Positions 1 through 18,147 of a DNA stretch of 64,000 bases are shown piece by piece (within the stretch, counting starts at the first letter, position 1; the number at the start of each line of letters is the position of its first letter). The DNA lies in assembly GCA_964019415.1 (NCBI GenBank), contig OZ025876.1, positions 8,060,745 through 8,124,744 on the forward strand. The letters run 5' to 3'. This DNA is from Ianthella basta (taxonomy: Eukaryota; Porifera; Demospongiae; Verongiida; Ianthellidae). The notes under the pieces were generated by a model. That model was not told where the DNA came from. It saw only the letters and a program-made list of their open reading frames with translations, and ran no database searches. The translations under genes were made by a program, and so were the position numbers.

Positions 1-110
1 GACTGGTGATGTGCTGTGTGCTATGTTGTATGCTGTTTGTGTGCAGGGACTGGTGATGTGCTGTGTGCTATGTTGTATGCTGTTTGTGTGCAGGGACTGG
101 TGATGTGCTG
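1..110 (+). repeat. 47-bp tandem duplication spanning a splice acceptor
   Basis: Bases 1-47 and 48-94 are identical, and a third partial copy starts at 95. Each unit ends in a TTTGTGTGCAG splice acceptor and begins with the first bases of the PSMD2 exon (ACTGGTGATGTGCTG). The third copy leads into the true exon, so two decoy acceptors lie just upstream. Confidence 0.85.
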
Positions 111-1949
111 CGGGTGCAGGCTCTGCTGCACACATGCAGTGAGCACTTTGCAGACAAGGAGGCTAAGTCCCCAGATGAGCCCCCTACCCCTGCCGCTGGG
201 GAGGACAAAGACAAGAAGGAGCAGCCGCCTAAGCCGGAGCCAGGCTCCCTGGCTGAGGTTGGCAGCCACCAGGCCTTTGCTGTCCTGGGACTGGCCCTCA
301 TTGCAATGGGAGAGGGGATCGGCTCTGAAATGGCTCTCAGGACCTTCAACCACCTGGTGAGGGGCACTCACACACTGCACCCATTCTGCATGCATTATGT
401 GAGTTACTGGCTCCACCCACACCCGTCCACCCCAGCTCCAGTATGGGGAGCCTGTGATCAGGCGCTCTGTCCCTTTGGCTCTCTGCCTGGTGTCGGTGTC
501 CCACCCAGACCTCAGCATCATGGACACACTGAGCAAGTTCTCCCACGACAGCGACCCCGAGGTGGCCTACAGCGCTATCCTTGCCATGGGGATCATCGGA
601 GCCGGCACCAACAATGCTCGTTTGGGTGGTCTCCTCCGACAGCTGGCCCAGTTCTACTGCAAGGACCCCAGTGCTCTCTACATGGTCCGACTGGCACAGG
701 TGAGGGGCTGGCACACACACACACTTGTTGTGGGGATGCTGTACTGTGGTCCTGCCTCCTCGTTATGCAGGGGCTGACTCACCTTGGTAAAGGCACGCTC
801 ACGCTGAACCCCTTCCACAGCCACCAGCAGCTCATGTCCCCAGTGGCTGTTGGGGGACTGCTGGCGGTGCTCACGGCCGCACTGGACTGCAAGAACTGTG
901 AGTGGGTGGGGGGCTAAGCTCTGGGTGAATGTTGTGACCGTCCTTCCCCCTGCCTGCCCCGCCCCCAGTGCTCCTGACCGCCTCCCCCCATCTCCTCTAC
1001 TGCCTGGTGCCTGCCATACAGCCGAGGATGTTGGTTACTTTCAATGAGAAACTCGAACCTCTCACAGTTAATGTCAGAGTGGGACAGGTGTGGCCTTGGC
1101 GCATGTGTGTTGTGTCATACAGTCCTGTTATTGCTTCATACAGTCCTGTTATTGCATCATGCTGTCCTGTTATTGCTTCACACAACCCTGTTACTCCCTG
1201 CCCTGCTCACATGTTTAGGCCGTGGACACAGTAGCCCAGGCAGGACAGCAGAAGTCCATCACTGGCTTCCAGACCCACACCACCCCGGTGCTGTTGGCAC
1301 ATGGGGAGCGAGCGGAGCTAGCATCAGATGAATGTATCCTCTTGTGCATGTGTGTACAGTGTGCAGTGTGTGTGTGTGTGCAGTGTGTGTGTGATGTGTG
1401 CAGTGTGTGTGTGTGATGTGTACAGTGTGTGTGTGTGATGTGTGCAGTGTGCAGTGTGTGTGATGTGTGCAGTGTGTGTGTGATGTGTGCAGTGTGTGTG
1501 TGTGATGTGTGCAGTGTGTGTGTGTGATGTGTGCAGTGTGTGTGTGTGATGTGTGTGATGTGTACAGTGTGCGTGTGTGTGATGTGTGCAGTGTGTGTGT
1601 GTGTGTGATGTGTGTGTGTGATGTGTGCAGTGTGTGTGTGTGTGATGTGCGCAGTGTGTGTGTGATGTGTACAGTGTGCAGTGTGTGTGATGTGTGCAGT
1701 GTGTGTGTGATGTGTACGGTGTGCAGTGTGTGTGTGTGATGTGTGCAGTGTGTGTGTAATGTGTACAGTGTGCAGTGTGTGTAATGTGTGCAGTGTGTGT
1801 GTGTGTGTGATGTGTGTGTGTGAAGTGTGCAGTGTGTGTGATGTGTGCAGTGTGTGTGTGGTCCTTGACTGCTTGCAGACATCCCTCTTACTCCCATCTT
1901 GGAAGGGTTTGTGATTCTGAGAAAGAATGCCGACTACGAAGAAAAATGA
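94..1949 (+). CDS. PSMD2: 26S proteasome regulatory subunit 2 (Rpn1), C-terminal part, 5' end outside the window
   Basis: PSMD2/Rpn1 is the non-ATPase scaffold of the proteasome 19S base. It binds ubiquitin-like shuttle factors. I read seven exons: about 94-356, 442-699, 771-897, 969-1087, 1219-1333 and 1879-1949, with the first already in the middle of the protein. They carry the proteasome/cyclosome repeat region ([42 protein letters not shown]) and the family C-terminus ([28 protein letters not shown], ending in an acidic-basic tail after [11 protein letters not shown]). The frame is kept across every GT-AG junction and stops at TGA 1947. An acidic/lysine-rich linker around 160-245 matches the variable charged insert of this family. 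The last intron (1334-1878) is almost wholly GT-rich minisatellite. Family assignment is secure. Only the N-terminal half is missing, cut by the window edge. Confidence 0.96.
1334..1878 (+). repeat. GT-rich minisatellite in last PSMD2 intron
   Basis: An array of GTGTGTGTGATGTGTGCAGT-like units of about 18-24 bp with small variations fills nearly the whole intron. It leaves long spurious open frames of Cys/Val on one strand and His/Thr on the other. Confidence 0.85.
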
Positions 1950-2257
1950 ACATCTTGTGCAATATAATTTAACACTCTAGCACTTGCCCTCTGTCCTCAG
2001 AGGGTCTCTTGTACTGCATGGTACATTGTCTCTGAACTTGTATGGTTGGCATGGCAACATCATTAATCCATTCAGCCACTCTCAATGGGCAGTTGTATGA
2101 GATGACTGTTGTCGACCAATGTGGTTGGAGAAGGGAACAGCTAAAGCTGCTAGCGTTACTGTACACTGCATGCCCTAACTGCCTGTTGTCATTATACCCC
2201 CCACCGAAACCCGACCCTCCGTCCCCCGGCTCCTTTCATTTTTGCTCAGCCAAGTCG

Positions 2258-2263
2258 AATAAA
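2258..2263 (+). terminator. Possible PSMD2 polyadenylation signal AATAAA
   Basis: AATAAA lies about 310 nt after the PSMD2 stop codon and 180 nt before the MRPS25 start, the expected place for the upstream gene's poly(A) site. No transcript evidence. Confidence 0.4.
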
Positions 2264-2442
2264 AATATTTAGGCCTCCTGCAAAAAACACCATGTAAACG
2301 TGCTCCGAAAAAACATGGCCGCCTGAGGCCGATCGAACTTACAGCTGGCTGCAACATCAACTGCCCGCTCTCGACTGGGAGGCCGTGAGCGCGCTCCAGT
2401 TAGAAGACTTGAAGCTCCTGCTCGCCCACTCGCAGGGCAGAG

Positions 2443-3302
2443 ATGCCCAAAGGGCGTTTCCCTTACCGTCGGACACTGGAATACCTCTCCAGCCTTCCCG
2501 TCTACTTGAAGGACTCGGTCAAGGCAGTTGCTGTCTACTACAACTCGCAGGAGCAGGGGAGCAGTGGCGCCAGGCAAGTTCCGGACAGACAGAAGGTGGT
2601 CTCGGGCCGCTGGCAGTCGCCCGAGACTTGCATGCCCTAATCTGGCTCATGCAGGCTAGGCCTATGGCATATTGAGTAGGGTCTCTGTACATGCAGGAAT
2701 TTCGTGGCCGCCAAAGTGCCCCAGCTGCAGTACAAGAACCCAAAGGTTCAGTTCCTGACCTTCAAGAATGTCAAGCCAACTCCATTCGTAAAGATTTTCT
2801 TTGGTGAGCCTCCCCCCCACTGGTGACGTATACTGCTCCAGCCTTTAGCTCGTACAGTGACATGTTGCATGAAGTGAGGTGCCCCCCCCCCCCTCCCATA
2901 GGAGATGGGCAAAAGGTGACACTGGATGTGGAGAGGAAGACTAGCCAAAAGATCATTGAGGAACTAAAGAGTGTGGCAGCCAAGCTTGAGTGAGCTCAAC
3001 CTGCAAATGTTAACTAACCACTTGGTCCTGACATTACCATACCTGGTGTAGCTGTTCCTCTGTTGTGTGGACACACACACACACACACACATTTCCTCTT
3101 TGTGTGTGATTGGTGCAGTTCACAAGTTGCCAGGGAGCAGGCGAAGGAGGCAGTGAACCCAGCCAACTTTGGTGATGCAAGAAAGACTCGTCTGTGTATA
3201 TGTGAAGTTCCAGGCCAGGTCCCCTGTCCGAAGCTTGTCCCCATTCCCAATGTAAAGCACTCATGGCATGAGAAGGGGGACACAACAGAGACACCTGTCT
3301 GA
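2443..3302 (+). CDS. MRPS25: Mitochondrial small ribosomal subunit protein mS25
   Basis: A component of the mitochondrial ribosome small subunit with the thioredoxin-like L51/S25/CI-B8 fold. Four exons: 2443-2573, 2697-2803, 2902-2989, 3119-3302. The protein opens [15 protein letters not shown], continues [13 protein letters not shown] and ends with the family's NPANFG ... [12 protein letters not shown] block, the metal-binding-type Cys pattern seen in animal mS25. The first intron has a GC donor (AG|GCAAGT) and an AG acceptor. With it the frame reads [12 protein letters not shown], exactly as expected, whereas no nearby GT donor does. Length is about 169 residues, normal for the family. Its 3' end faces that of the minus-strand TUBGCP6 gene, with about 140 bp between stop codons. 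Confidence 0.95.
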
Positions 3303-3439
3303 CTAGCTCACACCACTTGCACCACACACACAGCCCAGCCTGTCAGTGAATGCCCACACACATTGTATGTAAATTCACCAACAACTACATGCATGTGTCC
3401 AGTCAGACAGCAGTACACTGCCTGGCACAGCAGAGTGGG

Positions 3440-4184
3440 TCACACTGCTGCATAGAACCCATTGAAGTTGAGCCGAAGGGCAAAGTCCTCGAGATGAGAC
3501 TGGTAACCACGTTGGACCAACTTGGTCACCACTGCAGGGGGGAGGGGGAGGGGGAGGAGAGGGAAAGGGAGGGGAGGGGGATGAGTGCACACCTACAGTT
3601 CGCAGTGGCTTATAGGCTCTCTGGTAGCAACATGGACGCACCAATGAAGAGGAATCGTGTCTTGTCTCTGAAGCTGGAGTGCGTGGCCCGAATGGCGGCC
3701 AGTGCTGCTGTGTCCGACTGCCACCGTCCCGCAGTGACCTGAAGGCGGTACTTGTGAATGCACTGGAAGATCTCTAGGATAATCTTCATCACAGCACTAG
3801 CCTTTTTACTCAGTAAGGACCTATTGGGAAGGGAGGGAGCAGAGGTGGAGGTGCTAGGTGGGAGGGGAGGCGGTGCTAGGTGGGAGGGGAGGTGGTGCTA
3901 GGTGGGAGGGGAGGGAGGTCTTTGTGTACACTCACCGAAAGATTGCCTGATTGATGTATTCGGAGTGACAGTGGCACAGGTCATCCAAAGAGTGCACCTG
4001 AGGGGGGGGTGGGGGGGTGGGGGTGGGGCTGGGCTGGGTGGCAGCTACGAGAGGATGTGCATACCCTGGTCCCTCCCCACCTTTGTCTGCAGTGCTCTCT
4101 GGAACTCATCCCATGTGACCATCAGCACCTGGTGGGACATGTAGCCTTGGAGCACAGTCACAAAGTGTTGCATCTCATGTCTGC

Positions 4185-4218
<34 letters not shown>

Positions 4219-4988
4219 GCCATAGCAGCCAGTTCTACTTCAGTGCATGCATCGTTGTTGATCACCTGACAGTGAGTAGCTCCCTGGTCTCCTCAGGGCT
4301 CCTCGTGTGATGGGGGTCATCACCTGTTGGAGGGGGGAGGGTTGAGGTAGATCACGTTCTGGTGGTGGTGAGGGGGGAGGGGGAGCACACTCACATTTCT
4401 TGAGGTGTGCAAACACGTCCTGGAGGGCCCAGGAGGTCCTCTTAAGTTGGAGGAGGAAGTGGAGGATCTGGTTGGTCTTGGCAATGGCACCAGCAGTGAT
4501 GACCACATTGCAGGGCCACTCCATGGAGTAGTGCAGCTCGAGGAAGTCCAACACATGGACGGCTGGAGGGGGCGGGGAGGGGGAGGGACAGGACCACGGC
4601 CATCACAAGAGCCCACACCTTTGGGTGCCAGACTGACTCACAGTTGGTCTTGATGACAGTGGGCTGGTACTTGAGGGCAAACCCTAGTCGTGAGGAGTGG
4701 GGCGTGTCCCCATAAATGGAACTCTGGAGTGCATTGGTGAGGAGTGGATTGAGGAAGGCGGCAGATGTGAGCCGCACCAAAGCAGTGGGGGAAGAGACGG
4801 CCTCAAAGAGGGCGTTGGCTAAGGCGTGGCCGAACTCCCCGTCCTCCAGCAGTATGAACCTCCTAATGGCCACAAAGTGGTCCTGGATGGCCAGCTCCTC
4901 CAGAAAGTAGCTCACTAGAGCTGAGTTGACCACACTGGCTCTGGAAGGAGGAATGTACATGTATGTCGTGTGTGTGTGCAGTGTGTGC

Positions 4989-5047
<59 letters not shown>

Positions 5048-5067
5048 TGTGTGTGTGTAGTGTGTGC

Positions 5068-5108
<41 letters not shown>

Positions 5109-8100
5109 TGTGTGTGTGTAGTGTGTAGTGTGCAGTGTGTGTGTGTGGTGTGTGTGCAGTGTGTGTGTGTGGTGTGTGTGCAGTGTGTGTGTGCAGTGTG
5201 TGTCTGTGTGTGTGTGTGTGTGTGCAGTGTGTAGTGTGTGTGTGTGTGTGTGCAGTGTGTGTGTGGGCAGCATGTGTGGTGTTGCTCACTGTGTTTTCAG
5301 AGGTAGCACTATACACTTCTCCAGCAGGGTTGGCAGAGGATGTATGGCTTCAGGGGCGGTGTCGTTCTCTTTGAGGTCATGTGACAATGACACTCCGCCC
5401 ACTGCATAGATCTTGTCCATTTGTGGGGGTAGGTCTGCAGACAGAGTGTGCAACCATGTCACCATGGTAACAGGAGGCTGCACAAGGGACCAACCCCTTT
5501 ACACACACAGGTTACTGAACATTAGCACATCACAAGGCAACTAGCAGTGCACTGTGGTCGTCGGGCAGAGCTCACTCCTCAGACACTGGATGTGCACACT
5601 CAGTGGTCACTCACCCAAGTGGTTGTACTCCAGTCGGTATGGCTCAACACTGCAGTCCAACCACACGCCTTCATTTGTGGGCGGGGCTGGACACACCTCA
5701 ACCACATCTGACTCTTCCTGGATAGATCTGATATATCTCATCTCCTTGGGAACATGACTCCACCCCCTCTCGGGGTACAACAAGTACTGTGCCACAGAGG
5801 GGGGTTCTTGACCACGTGAGCTTCTGAACACTTCCAGAGGGACTGCTTTGTGAAGCTCTGGGTAAAGTGTGTGTTGGATGGTGGTAGGGGGTGGGGCTCC
5901 ACGAGTAGACACTGCCCTCCCTTCTGTAGGAGTGTCCTCTTCGGCAGCCATTATTTCAGCTCCTCCTTCAGTAGCAGCAATCTGTTGGGGGGGTGGGGCT
6001 GAGGGGTGGGGCACACTCTTTGAAGATGAGGCTGCTTGATCTACTTCTGTCACAGGCTTCTCTGCTTCAGTTGTCTGAAGAGCAGCTGTCTCATCGAGCA
6101 CTTCAGTTATTGTGGCCCCATCATCCACCTGGAGAACTGCTTCACCATCTGTCTGGAGGGCGGTCCCATCATCTGTCTGGAGGGCGGCCCCATCATCTGT
6201 CTGGAGAGTGGTCCCATCATCTGTCTGGAGAGTGGTCCCATCATCTGTCTGGAGAGCGGCCCCATCATCTGTCTGGAGAGCGGCCCCATCATCTGTCTGG
6301 AGAGTGGTCCCATCATCTGTCTGGAGAGCGGCCCCATCATCTGTCTGGAGAGCGGCCCCATCATCTGTCTGGAGAGCGGTCCCATCATCTGTCTGGAGAG
6401 CGGCCCCATCATCTGTCTGGAGAGCGGCCCCATCATCTGTCTGGAGAGCGGCCCCATCATCTGTCTGGAGATTGGTCCCATCATCTGTCCGGATAGCAGT
6501 CCCATCATCTGTCTGGGAAGCAGTCTGATTGTCCAGCACTGAGACCTGCTCATCCTGAGGGTCGCCACTTGCTGGCTGTACCGTAAGGGCTACCAGGTCA
6601 CCTTCAGAGGGTGGACTAGGTTGGTCAGAAGATTTCCATTTGACTCCAAGGATTTCCCTGCTGTGGTCCCCCTGCTCCAGCTCGTGTCTCAGTCTCTCTC
6701 CCTCCCCCTCCAGGAATGCCTTTCGACGGTCCCCCAGCTCAAGGCGGCACTGCCTCCACAAGGCCCGCTGCTCCCTTAGCTCCGCCTCCTGGGACAGCCT
6801 GCTGTAGTAGTCCACTAGCTCTTGCCGAGCCTCTGCCTTCAGTCGTCGCTCCATCTCTCCCCGCACTCCTTCTTCTGCCAGTGCCACTCGCAGCCGTTCA
6901 CGGTCAGCGGCCTTCTCCCTGTCCACTGCCAGTGCACGGCGCTGGACACCAAAGGGAACTCGTGGCACCAACTGCAGCACTCTCTGGTGAAACCAACATC
7001 AGTACTAGGCCACTCACTTGACGGTCGTACTCCATCTGGAGGCGCAGCCGCTCCAGTTCTGCTCTCTTCCCCTCCGCCTCTTTGGCCTCCTCCTTCTCGC
7101 GCTCTCCTGTACAGAGAGCAGACCCCTTGCGACTGGCTAACACGCCACGAGACACCCAATCACTGCTCACGTTTGGCTTGAGCTGACGCCTCCTTCAACA
7201 TCCTCCTCTCCTCCACTGCACCAGCCAAACGTGCAGCCCTTCTTCTCTCCCTCTCCTCCCTCCGCTGCACCACCCACACAGCATGACGCAGGAACATTGC
7301 AGACTGGTACTCCTGCACACACAGCCATCACACGAACACCCAACACAAGCACAGCACAGAGGGAGGAAGGATGCATGTCTGTCCACTCCCACAGAGGGAG
7401 GGAGGTTGGCTCACTGTGCAGTTCCTCTCAATGTCCTCCAGTGTCTGCTGTGCAAAGACCACTCCAAAGAGGGGGGGCTTGACGTGTGGGTCCAAGATGT
7501 AGTGCTATATGCAGCAGACCACAGTCACATGACCATCACATGATGCCACATGACCATCACATGACCCACCTGTGGTGTGCACAGTTTGAGGAGGTTGAGA
7601 GCTTTCCCGCAAGTGAAGATGTGCTGTGCCAGTGCAGGGGCCACAAAGGCTGGCACACACTGCTCATCACGGGAGAGGGAATAGCCCTCAGACCAGTAGG
7701 TCTTGTCTAGAGGGAGGGGCAGGGGAGGGGCAGGGGAGGGGCAGGGGAGGGGACGCTATGAGAGAGGTGCTCAGCAGCCCCGCCCTGCAGTGTGGTGAGC
7801 ACACCTCGAGCACTGAGGGCAGCTGGGTCCAGCTTGATGGCAAAGTCCTCATTGGGGTCACAGCACACCCCACTGAACACCCAGCGCTGGATGAAGCTGG
7901 AAGGAGAGAAGGAGGAGGCAGAGGATGGGGGGTAAGGGGGATGGGGAGGGTGAGGGAGGACTGATGGAGCACACGACAGTGAAACATGGCCTTCCGGAGA
8001 GCTACACTTGACTGGCTAGACTAAACTCTGTCCATGGCCAGGACACTGTCACATGGCACCGCACTCACATCACAAAGGGTCTGAGGGTGCTCCTTAGCAG

Positions 8101-8565
8101 GGCCAACATCAGAGGTAGGCGGCTGCTCCCCTGCGCCTCCAACGCCTCCGCATACAGCCGGTCCAGCAGGGCCATGCCCTACCACCACACAGACATGCAC
8201 ACACAGACACACAGACATACAGACATGCACACACAGACACACAGACATACAGACATGCACACACAGACACACAGACATACAGACATGCACACACAGACAC
8301 ACAGACATACAGACATGCACACACAGACACACAGACATACAGACATGCACACACAGACACACAGACACCACTCTTGAGCTAACCCCCCTCAAGCTGCACT
8401 GACCTTAGGAAAGCTCGACAGGTCCAGTGGCCACGCTCCATCCACACCACAGAACTGAGCAAGGAACCTGGCAATGCAAGAACAGACAGACTCACACCAC
8501 ACCACACACCACATACACACACACACACGCACGCACACACACACACAGCACACACCACACCACAC

Positions 8566-8606
<41 letters not shown>

Positions 8607-9271
8607 CACACTGCACACAACACTAACTCAAGTGCCTCCAAAACGTCCTTCAGTAGGTGCTTTATGCGCAACACAGTGTTGCACTGGCCTGATGCTGGGG
8701 AGGACAGGGGAGGGTGAGTCGCAATGTTCTGTGCCCCCCATGTGCGGTGCCCCCACCTGCAGCCTGCACCACGCTGCCGTGGTAGAGTTGCAGGAATGCA
8801 CGCAGTGCGGCAGCCAGCCCCCGGGCCACACTCCCGTGGTCCTCCACCAGTCGGGAGAAGTGCATCAAACGGATGTAGAATGTGCCCATCCTCGCAAAGA
8901 AGGTGAGTAGACGAGCAGTAGCTACATGGCCAGCACCCGAGGGATGCAGGCCAACCACCGCCTGCAGCTCAGCAGTCTCCTATGAGAAGGCGTGGAGGAG
9001 AAAGGGAACAACAAGAGTGCAGGGGCGGGGGAGTTTAGCTCCGCCCACAAGAACACACCTCCTTGAGTTCATAGCTGTGAGAGGCGGAGCCCTGCAATGC
9101 GTAGATGGTGTCCCCCACAAGGTCCGCCCTCTCTGTGGTGGGGGGAGGGAGACCAGCAAACTGGTACAGCTTGTTGGTGTAAAGCTTGTGGGCGTGGTCA
9201 AAGGCCTTGGGCCCCGCTTCAGTCAGGTATCGCCTCTCACGACTAAAAGATGAAAAATAAGACCTTGACCA

Positions 9272-9317
<46 letters not shown>

Positions 9318-10591
9318 TTACCACTCAACATCCCAAGTGTGAGGAGCTGGCGGCTGCTTCAGGTCCACCTCCGACCACACCGATAGCTCACCCTCCAACT
9401 CAACCCCACTGTCTTGCTCAGATGTGTACGACACATTCAAGTTAGGTTTGTTACCATGGTAACCCTGCAAAGCAAATAGTATTCTGGTACTCTTAAGTAC
9501 ACTGACTCTGCCCACTAAAGTGGCGAAGGGTCTTACCCTCTCTCCTGCCTTGCCAAGTGGAAGAATGAAGGATGAGTCGCTGGTGAGTGGCGGCAGTGCC
9601 AGGACTGTGTTCAGGGCTGAGGTCTTGGAGTGAGTGAGCCCTCCAAAGAGTGTGCTGGCCACTGGACGGTGCTGCTCCCCTTCGGCCTGCACATTACATC
9701 ACATCACATCACCTCACATTACATCACAACTCATTACATCATCACAATGCCACTAGAGATATGTATCTACAAACATCCCTACTTCCACGACTGCTCCTGT
9801 GGACCAATGTTTTGAGATTTGGCTCTGCACCATCTCACGTTGTGGTGGAATGCTTTCTCCCTCTGTATTCTCCCTCACCTCGGCCAATGCCTACCCCAAC
9901 TCCCCTCAGCCGGAGCCCCACCCCCTCCCCTCACCTCCAGTGAGAAGGCTCCTCTGAACCCTGACCCCGGTTGGCAAGTGAACAGTGAGGACTGGCCCAC
10001 CAGTAAGGCCTCGCTGGCAGACATTGAGTCCAGTGGCAGGTGTTGGGGGAGGACCCTGGACCCTACCCAGGGGGAGTGGTCCAGAGGAGCCGGGCTTCGC
10101 AGCCGCCACAGCACATAGAGTAGCCTGGCGGATGCCTCCTTCAGTAGCTCTGAGGGAGGGAGGGGGAGGAGGCTGGAGATAGCCTGAGGTGTGGGATAGT
10201 GGGATGAAGTTGGAGGGTTGGAGTGCTAACCATTTTCCTCCAGTTGCTTCAGAAGGCAGTCTAGTCTAGTTCCCTCCTCGTGCCGCCCTCCTGCCTTGAG
10301 ACAATAGGCCTCACCGTAGCACCTGCTGGCAGGGCTCACACCCTCCCGCAGCGACTCCCTGTGGCGAGGGTACCATAAAGACCGACGCAGAAGAACCAGG
10401 TCGAAAGCTGTACGTATGCCATTGATGGCGAACTGCCGACACTCGGCCGCATCTGCTCCGAGCAGCGACCGGCGCGGGCAAAGTGCGGCAATGTATCCTT
10501 GCCCCTTCACGCGCTTCGACTGGGCATCCTTACAGATGCTCGAGGCAAGCTCGGCGAACAGGGAACGTACATCATTCTTGTCTAAGTCCAT
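3440..10591 (-). CDS. TUBGCP6: Gamma-tubulin complex component 6 (GCP6)
   Basis: GCP6 is a spoke of the gamma-tubulin ring complex that nucleates microtubules at centrosomes. About 20 exons run right to left. The first, 10591 to about 10231, encodes the N-terminus. Exons at 8757-8979 and 7805-7896 encode the grip1-type region ([32 protein letters not shown]). A coiled, Arg/Glu-rich stretch lies at 7312-6700. A long exon (about 6980-5615) holds 8-residue repeats. The C-terminal grip2 domain follows at 4940-3440: [20 protein letters not shown], then [14 protein letters not shown], then [13 protein letters not shown]. The last exon ends [12 protein letters not shown], matching the end of animal GCP6 closely. 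The central repeat insert is also a feature of GCP6 rather than other GCPs. The start is taken at [12 protein letters not shown]; an in-frame ATG 33 bp upstream is possible. It shares a 127-bp promoter gap with RBSN. Confidence 0.92.
4975..5270. repeat. (GT)n microsatellite in TUBGCP6 intron
   Basis: Long GT runs broken by GTAGTGTGTAGTGTGCA variants fill the intron between the exons at 4642-4940 and 5290-5434. Confidence 0.9.
6120..6525 (-). repeat. Coding 24-nt tandem repeat (8-residue unit GAALQTDD) in TUBGCP6
   Basis: About 16 in-frame copies of a 24-nt unit sit in the large insert exon. On the coding strand they read TDDGAALQ with Ala/Thr swaps (GTALQ, GTTLQ), giving an acidic Thr/Gln-rich tract. 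The array is read in one frame; the other five frames are also open and produce shadow ORFs. Confidence 0.92.
8185..8370. repeat. 30-bp tandem repeat in TUBGCP6 intron
   Basis: About six near-identical copies of a 30-bp ACAGACATACAGACATGCAC-type unit lie between the exons at 8069-8178 and 8404-8467. They are intronic, because both flanking splice sites are intact. Confidence 0.9.
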
Positions 10592-10718
10592 TCCGCCTCG
10601 CCCGATGTACTGAGCTGCATGCATGCAGTGTTGTTCTGCTACGTACTCTTCTAGCCTCCCGCCATTTTCTGCACGTGATCTGACTAAGTTAAATGGCTGC
10701 TACCAAGTAAACCACAGG
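10592..10718. promoter_or_regulatory. Bidirectional promoter between TUBGCP6 and RBSN
   Basis: The 127 bp separate the divergent start codons. The interval is richer in A/T than its surroundings and has no obvious TATA box. A five-codon upstream ORF (10693-10710) precedes the RBSN start if transcription begins before it. A shared promoter is inferred from geometry only. Confidence 0.6.
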
Positions 10719-13799
<3,081 letters not shown>

Positions 13800-14230
13800 G
13801 AAGGGGCGTGTGCGTCAAGCCATGCCAAAGACCGCCAGTTATACCAAATTTGGATATCTTTGTACAGAAGTACTGGAGTGTCTGACCTCCTGATGTGGTG
13901 TGAATGGAATGTGTGTCGGTTTGTGAGTGTGCGTGTGTCTTCTTTCCTTTCTTTCCCTCCCTGTCCCCCAAACTAATATCAATGACCATTTCAATATACA
14001 TTGTGTCGCCATTGACTTGTAGTTCGCAGTGCCAACCGCTGCAGGCATGGTCTCGTCACATGCACTAATTCCTGCAGATCTTTTACACGTGGCCGGTGCA
14101 TGCAGGTCGTCGCGCGCTGTGCCCGCGGGGAGGGGGGCTACAAGAGGGGGCCAGGGACATGCAAAAACTCAGTTTTCATGAGTGTCGTCATCGAACTCGG
14201 AATTGAAGTGGAACACGTTCGTAGCAGGGC
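13800..14230. other. Intergenic gap between RBSN and saccharopine dehydrogenase
   Basis: Tandem (tail-to-head) spacing. I see the RBSN 3' UTR, a C/G-rich stretch near 14110-14150 and no coding potential. No lysine-ketoglutarate reductase domain is present upstream of the dehydrogenase. Confidence 0.6.
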
Positions 14231-17398
<3,168 letters not shown>

Positions 17399-18147
17399 CA
17401 CACACTCCACACCCAACTCTACAGCACTGCCGTCTATCACTACAAAACGTGGCCTACTTTACCATGTTTTACAGAGATGATGGTGATTTAGTGCACCAAT
17501 GTGACAGCATGCATCAGACTTTGTGGGCACCCGATAAATGGAATGGCACGACAGCAAGAACATAGCTTAACATAGTGAAATCACTGTTGACCCAATCCCA
17601 TGTGGTCACATGACATTGAGGATTGTGTAACCACATGGGATTGGGTGAACACAGAGAATCCATTGTTCACTGCTTGCATTAGCGGGAGTGCATAATGAGG
17701 AAAAAGGGGAGGGGTTCTTCCCTTTTCTCATGCACTCCTGCATTAGGAAATTACAGTGAACTGCAGTTTTTAAATTTACCGTTAGTTTTTACACACAATT
17801 GCCATTGGGCAAATGCAATTCAATTGTACATGACATTATTGTTCACATTGGTATGCACACACGTCAGTCCTCGCTGTCCTCCTGGTTGTGTGTTGAATGT
17901 GGGGGATGGGGGACACTTGGGACGGACTGGGGGCAGAGGAAGTGGCGCGGGTGGGGGGACATTAGAATGAAAAACACCAGCTTCCAGCTGCACAAGTGTT
18001 GCCATAGCAACTCACCAAATCTGGCTTATAGTAGTTGTGGACCACAGACGCCCCGGCCAGCATTGACAAAATGGCAGACGCTGCAAAGGCAATGTACCTT
18101 GGCCACGTCAGCCCTCCGGGCATCACTTCCCAGCAAGTGACCGAGTG
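17399..18147. other. Convergent intergenic region with two inverted repeats
   Basis: Lies between the 3' ends of saccharopine dehydrogenase and SMIM4. Arms at 17585-17606 and 17630-17651 pair over 22 bp with one mismatch. A second imperfect hairpin covers about 17676-17746 (arms containing GGGAGTGCAT and ATGCACTCC). No convincing gene is present. Confidence 0.65.

Noticed and set aside
9630-9943. Plus-strand ORFs over the TUBGCP6 introns and exons
   Set aside because: Antisense shadows of minus-strand TUBGCP6 exons and of CATCACATCA repeats.
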